A DNA stretch of 64,000 bases, taken from contig NZ_WKKW01000001.1 in the NCBI RefSeq assembly GCF_009683175.1, positions 1 through 64,000 of the forward strand. Reading direction: 5' to 3'. The position numbers and the translations under genes are program-made. Every line of letters begins with the position of its first letter. The stretch's first letter is position 1. A model generated the notes under the pieces. The model was not told the origin of the DNA, made no database searches, and saw only the letters and a program-made list of their open reading frames with translations. Below, piece after piece: positions 61,740 through 64,000 of this stretch. The stretch is from Bifidobacterium asteroides (GTDB lineage Bacteria > Actinomycetota > Actinomycetes > Actinomycetales > Bifidobacteriaceae).

Positions 61740-62177
61740 ATGACCAAACCCCCTATCGGACCTGATATGGCCACGGCCCTGGTGGTGATGCTAGGCGGAA
61801 CACTAGGCACCGGCTGCCGGTACGCCCTGAGCCTGCTGCCGGGCCAGAGCGGCCCCCTGCATCCGGGAACCCTCCTGGCCAACCTGATCGCTTGCGCAGG
61901 CTACGCCCTGCTGACCGCCTTCCTGGCCGGGCTGCCCAAAAGCACACACGCGCGCCGAAGGCAGCTGACCAACAAGGGTCTGGGTATGGGCCTGTGCGGA
62001 GGGCTGTCGACCATGTCCACGCTCTCGCTGGAACTGGTCCAGGACCTGTCGGGCGGTCAAGTCCGGGCAACCCTTGCCTACCTGCTGATCTCCTTTGCCG
62101 GAGGCCTGATGGTCTCCTGGGCCATGGCCGCGCTGGGAGCACGTCTGGCCGCACACATCCAGGCGGGTGTGCGATGA
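61740..62177 (+). CDS. crcB: Fluoride exporter CrcB/Fluc, subunit 1
   Basis: A 145-residue four-helix membrane protein of the Fluc family, exporting F- as a dual-topology channel. Family motifs include GGTLGTGCRYALS, GTLLANLIACAGYALL and GLCGGLSTMSTLSLELV (the polar track and Na+-site region). ATG 61740 has only a weak GAGA upstream; ATG 61764 is an alternative. It overlaps the second crcB by 4 bp, and the pair probably forms an antiparallel heterodimer. Confidence 0.9.
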   Translation: MTKPPIGPDMATALVVMLGGTLGTGCRYALSLLPGQSGPLHPGTLLANLIACAGYALLTAFLAGLPKSTHARRRQLTNKGLGMGLCGGLSTMSTLSLELVQDLSGGQVRATLAYLLISFAGGLMVSWAMAALGARLAAHIQAGVR

Positions 62178-62554
62178 CCATTGCATTTACATTGCTGATC
62201 TGCCTGTGCGGCGGCCTGGGTGCCGGACTGCGCTACCTGTTGGACACCCTGGTCAAGGCCCGCTGGCAGGTGGACCTGCCCCTGTCGACCATGATCATTA
62301 ACCTGCTGGCCGGATTTGCTGCAGGACTGGTGGCCGCCCTGGCCGCCTTCCACGGACTGCCCGCCTGGGGACGGCTGCTGCTGGCCACAGGACTGCTGGG
62401 CGGCTTCTCCACCTTCTCGACAGCGGTCAACGAAGTGTTGGCCCTGACCCGGCAGAGACGGCATCTGGCGGCTCTTGGCTATCTGGCAGCCTCAATGCTC
62501 CTGCCGCACCTGCTGACGGCCCTGGGCTTCCTGCTGGCCGGACCGGGCCAGTAG
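62174..62554 (+). CDS. crcB: Fluoride exporter CrcB/Fluc, subunit 2
   Basis: A 126-residue four-helix Fluc protein. CLCGGLGAGLRYLLDTLV, STMIINLLAGFAAGLV and TGLLGGFSTFSTAVNEVLAL carry the usual Asn, Gly and Phe-box residues. It is translationally coupled to the first copy (ATGA) and controlled by the fluoride riboswitch. Confidence 0.93.
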   Translation: MTIAFTLLICLCGGLGAGLRYLLDTLVKARWQVDLPLSTMIINLLAGFAAGLVAALAAFHGLPAWGRLLLATGLLGGFSTFSTAVNEVLALTRQRRHLAALGYLAASMLLPHLLTALGFLLAGPGQ

Positions 62555-62587
62555 CAGATCCAGCCAGCAACCAAGGAGCTGCGGAAC

Positions 62588-63595
62588 CTAGGCGCGAGCC
62601 GGTTCCGGACGACCCTGGGCCGAGTCGGCGGCAATCCCCAGACGGTCGTCATGCCGACGCCACCAGGCGGACAGCACCGAGCCGGAGATGTTGTGCCAGA
62701 CGCTGAAGAAGGTGGAGGGGATGGCTACGATCGGGTCGGCGGCGAAGGCCTGCAGGGCCAGGGTCGCGCCCAGTCCGGAATCCTGCATGCCCACCTCGAA
62801 GGTGATGGCCTTCTGCTGGGCGTAGCGGAACCCCTTGGGGTAGATGCGGTACATGAGCCGGCTGAAGAGGAAGCCCAGCCCGTACCCGCACAGGTTGTGG
62901 AGCATGACCACCGGCAGGACCAGGGCGGTGGCGGCGGTGAAGAGCTTGGCATGGTTGACGGAGACCACCACGCCGATGATGATCAGGATGGCGATCTGCG
63001 AGACCGCCGGCAGGGCCACGGTCACCTTCTGCACCTTCTCCTTGAAGAAGGCGTGGACGGCCAGGCCCAGGGCGATGGGGATCAGCACCACCTCAAGGGC
63101 GGTCAGGAAGAGCTGCTTGGTGGGGATGGCCACATACTGGCTGGCCAGCAGGTTCATCAGCATGGGGATCATGAAGGGCGCGCACAGGGTGGAAAGCAGG
63201 CCTATGGACACGTCCAGGGCCACGTCGCCGCGCGACAGGTAGGACATGACGTTGGAGGAGGTCCCCGAAGGGCAGCAGCCCACCAGGATGACTCCCACGG
63301 CGATCATGCCGTCCAGCCGGAAGATGCGGCAGAGCAGCACGGCCAGCAGGGGCATGATCAGGTAGTGGGCCACGGTGCCGACGATGACCATAAGCGGCAT
63401 CTTGAGGATTCGCTTGAAATCGTCCAGGCTCAGGGTCAGCCCCATGCCGAAGAGAATAATGCTCAGGAAGTAGTTGGTGTAGCTACGGGCCCAAATGCTA
63501 ATCTGCGGGACAAAGAAGTTAATGGCGGCCCACGCTAGGACCACCAGGATGAACCACTTAGTCAACCAGTCACTGAACCGCTGCACCTTTTGCAT
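62588..63595 (-). CDS. BASS-family (bile acid:sodium symporter-like) transporter
   Basis: A 335-residue membrane protein with about ten helices. Family segments are FGMGLTLSLDDFKRILK, VILVGCCPSGTSSNVMSYLSRGDVALD (the Na+-site crossover helix) and ITFEVGMQDSGLGATLA. Bacterial members carry organic anions such as pantoate or other keto acids, and bile acids in some gut species; the substrate here is unknown. It converges on crcB and appears monocistronic. The C-terminus is Arg/Pro-rich. Confidence 0.9.
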   Translation of the reverse strand: MQKVQRFSDWLTKWFILVVLAWAAINFFVPQISIWARSYTNYFLSIILFGMGLTLSLDDFKRILKMPLMVIVGTVAHYLIMPLLAVLLCRIFRLDGMIAVGVILVGCCPSGTSSNVMSYLSRGDVALDVSIGLLSTLCAPFMIPMLMNLLASQYVAIPTKQLFLTALEVVLIPIALGLAVHAFFKEKVQKVTVALPAVSQIAILIIIGVVVSVNHAKLFTAATALVLPVVMLHNLCGYGLGFLFSRLMYRIYPKGFRYAQQKAITFEVGMQDSGLGATLALQAFAADPIVAIPSTFFSVWHNISGSVLSAWWRRHDDRLGIAADSAQGRPEPARA

Positions 63596-63717
63596 GATTC
63601 CTGACCACTTCCTCTCGATAGTTCTCTCTGTGGTAGGGCAAAGTTAGAAAACCGAGAGCAGGCACGACCGCGAATGGTCACATTTTGGACGAGGTTATTG
63701 CGACTTACGAGAGGAAT

Positions 63718-64000
63718 TCACTTGACCAGGACGGGTGTGCCAGTGGGCACGGACTGCATGATCCATCGAGCGTCGGGCACCGTCAGCCGGATGCAGCCGT
63801 GGGAGCCAGGGCGGATACCCAGCATATCGGCCTCCTCCTTGATGTAGCCGCCCTTGGAATCGGTGGGAACCGAATGGAAGAGGAAGACCCCGTGGTTCAG
63901 AAAGCTGGTGTAGTAGCGGGCACCCATCCCCTCCCTGGGGTTGTAGAAGTGGTCGCCGCGCTCGTTCTGGATGCGGAAGCTGCCCCTGGGCGTGGAGTCA
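63718..64000 (-). CDS. L,D-transpeptidase (YkuD domain), C-terminal part
   Basis: The frame is open to the window edge, so only the last ~93 residues are seen. The catalytic motif reads GIRPGSHGCIRLTVPDARW, with nucleophile Cys and His, preceded by NHGVFLFHSVPTDSKGG. This is the peptidoglycan 3-3 crosslinking (or lipoprotein-attaching) YkuD fold. The N-terminal part, including any signal peptide or binding domain, lies outside the window. Confidence 0.9.
   Translation of the reverse strand, partial: DSTPRGSFRIQNERGDHFYNPREGMGARYYTSFLNHGVFLFHSVPTDSKGGYIKEEADMLGIRPGSHGCIRLTVPDARWIMQSVPTGTPVLVK

Overview
The window is GC-rich chromosomal DNA of an actinobacterium. The evidence is two WhiB-type iron-sulfur regulators, a PdtaS/PdtaR (histidine kinase/ANTAR) pair, CarD, DUF501, UPF0182 and DUF5719 proteins, and a PolA with a decayed proofreading domain. 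Several gene neighbourhoods match actinobacterial order (pdtaR-polA-rpsA-coaE-uvrB; whiB1 facing pdtaS; eno-ftsB/divIC-DUF501-ppx; mfd-pth). A member of the Bifidobacteriaceae is my best guess, but this rests on general resemblance and not on a diagnostic gene. I see no insertion sequence, prophage, CRISPR array or rRNA. The content is mostly core genome, so most of the interest lies in the regulatory DNA.

Layout. 0-6 kb: hisN-like phosphatase, aroA, tRNA-Pro, and a TetR-controlled ABC/MFS export operon with two matching operators. 6-12 kb: pdtaR-polA-nif3-nudix operon, an unusual tRNA with a CAA anticodon, and a second Nudix gene. 12-20 kb: pyk with a LacI-type palindrome, terC, uvrB, coaE, rpsA and folD. 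20-23.5 kb: a Zur-box-controlled metal ABC transporter, ispF and carD. 23.7-28.4 kb: an OmpR-type two-component system, SOS-controlled umuDC, and comF. 28.5-40.4 kb: an envelope/regulatory block with a PMM-like HAD enzyme, a degenerate zincin, DUF5719, a giant GT2, WhiB2, two LCP ligases, an orphan EccC-like ATPase and WhiB1. 40.5-48.3 kb: pdtaS, hemolysin III, greA, FKBP, tRNA-Leu(TAA), ppx, DUF501, ftsB/divIC and eno. 48.3-58 kb: a long minus-strand run of oxidoreductase, GT4, UPF0182, GNAT, pth and mfd. 58-64 kb: an M-box (Mg2+) riboswitch in front of a NitT/TauT-like ABC transporter, a fluoride riboswitch in front of paired crcB genes, a BASS-family transporter, and a truncated L,D-transpeptidase.

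How the parts connect. Three DNA-repair genes sit here (uvrB, mfd, umuDC). Two identical 16-bp LexA boxes occur: one before umuD, and one hidden inside the 3' coding end of coaE, about 100 bp before uvrB. The umuD box sits at the exact centre of a second, outer inverted repeat whose right arm contains the ribosome binding site. PdtaS and PdtaR are encoded 30 kb apart but probably form one phosphorelay. Ion homeostasis is a recurring theme: a Zur box, an M-box and a fluoride aptamer each control a transporter. The most unexpected item is the M-box placed before an ABC system whose protein family is normally assigned to nitrate, sulfonate or taurine uptake. This suggests an uncharacterised Mg2+-linked transporter.
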